Origin: Kocuria marina
Lineage (GTDB): Bacteria; Actinomycetota; Actinomycetes; Actinomycetales; Micrococcaceae
DNA: 64,000 nucleotides
Reading direction: 5' to 3'
Assembly (NCBI RefSeq): GCF_000786655.1
Contig: NZ_JROM01000045.1
Location: 1-64,000, forward strand
Below the pieces are notes generated by a model. The model saw only the letters and a program-made list of their open reading frames with translations. It searched no databases and was not told where the DNA came from. Positions 63,701 to 64,000 of the stretch are shown piece after piece (within the stretch, counting starts at the first letter, position 1; each line of letters begins with the position of its first letter). Made by a program: the position numbers and the translations under genes.

Positions 63701-64000
63701 GAGTAGCCCAGCTGCAGCAGGTAGCGGACGTAGGCGCGCAGCACCGCCACGGTGCGCCACCCCATGCGCTCGGTGAGCACGAGGCGATCCAGGCTGTCCG
63801 ACTCGGACCGGCCGGAGAGCACCGCGCACAGGGTGTCCTCGATGAGGTCCTCGGTCTTGGCGTCCTCAGGGCCCTCGGGGTCCACGTCCGCGGGCAGCTC
63901 CACGCCGAAGTCGTAGAGCTGGAACTCGCGGCCGTCCGCGGGGGTGACCGTGTACGGGCGCTGGTCCAGCACGCGCAGACCCATGTTGTGCAACAGCGGC
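60745..64000 (-). CDS. gdh: large NAD-specific glutamate dehydrogenase (C-terminal part, runs off the window)
   Basis: At least 1084 residues of the 180-kDa class of glutamate dehydrogenase, converting glutamate to 2-oxoglutarate and ammonia. The catalytic core has [58 protein letters not shown] and [20 protein letters not shown]. The frame is open to the window edge and the N-terminal 500 or so residues lie outside. Two low-complexity inserts are unusual: [14 protein letters not shown] (near 63020) beside the catalytic region and [14 protein letters not shown] (near 61140), both containing the dispersed motif. It is convergent with nirK. Confidence 0.95.
   Translation of the reverse strand, partial: [1084 protein letters not shown]

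Noticed and set aside
1-64000. tRNA, rRNA, riboswitches, insertion sequences, integrases or prophage genes
   Set aside because: I looked for cloverleaf-like stretches, transposase motifs and typical riboswitch cores in the gaps and found none that I could support.

Overview
The window is about 64 kb of high-GC DNA (roughly two-thirds G+C) with dense, short-spaced genes, frequent ATGA/GTGA start-stop overlaps, GTG starts and several likely leaderless promoters. Gene content (actinobacterial 180-kDa NAD-glutamate dehydrogenase, IclR/GntR-controlled catabolic blocks, nar operon, DUF6986 next to malate synthase) points to an actinobacterium, most likely a Kocuria-like member of the Micrococcaceae; the genus is an inference. 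No rRNA, tRNA, CRISPR array, insertion sequence or prophage was found.

Region 1 (0.3-17.7 kb) is a decaying purine/allantoin utilisation locus around an IclR-family regulator. Malate synthase, a DUF6986 aldolase-like protein, ureidoglycine aminohydrolase, hydroxypyruvate isomerase and glycerate kinase still read as genes. Malic enzyme, hydantoin/allantoin racemase, an NCS1 (allantoin-type) permease and allantoinase are wrecked by deletions, frameshifts or stop codons, and the DUF6986 gene has no obvious start codon. Between these lie a methyltransferase, an acetyltransferase, a zinc alcohol dehydrogenase, an aldehyde dehydrogenase and a DoxX-like protein.

Region 2 (17.7-30.9 kb) is the most interesting block: a regulon apparently controlled by one FadR/VanR-type GntR protein, whose gene lies in the middle. 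Three copies of ATTGT-N2-ACAAT sit at the promoters. The genes are a close homologue of ectoine hydrolase DoeA, a LysN-like aminotransferase, an ArgE/DapE-like M20 deacylase, a ProP-like importer, a DoeC/GabD-like aldehyde dehydrogenase, a DoeD/GabT-like aminotransferase, a YdiJ-like FAD/FeS dehydrogenase and a D-2-hydroxyacid dehydrogenase. Read together they look like a non-canonical ectoine (or related cyclic amidine osmolyte) degradation pathway.

Region 3 (31-45.5 kb) holds a small cysteine protein and a peroxiredoxin behind a strong palindromic promoter, a four-gene quaternary-amine ABC importer, a DJ-1/PfpI protein, a glyoxylate aminotransferase, a hipBA toxin-antitoxin pair, an MFS exporter, an SRPBCC protein, and an uncharacterised three-gene cassette (acyl-CoA dehydrogenase-like, PIG-L deacetylase fused to methyltransferase, GT2 glycosyltransferase) divergent from a YtrA-type GntR regulator.

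Region 4 (45.5-60.7 kb) is a nitrate/nitrite respiration island: narGHJI-narK, mobA and moeA for the molybdenum cofactor, and a membrane-domain/cupredoxin/NirK fusion copper nitrite reductase. A 29-bp degenerate repeat array lies between moeA and a DUF456 gene. The window ends inside the large glutamate dehydrogenase.

Across the whole window an 11-mer, GCGGCGTCGTC (or its complement), recurs about 18 times. It lies between genes, in pseudogenes, and inside genes where many copies encode DDAA or ASSS tracts in linkers and tails. It looks like a dispersed DNA element rather than a protein feature.
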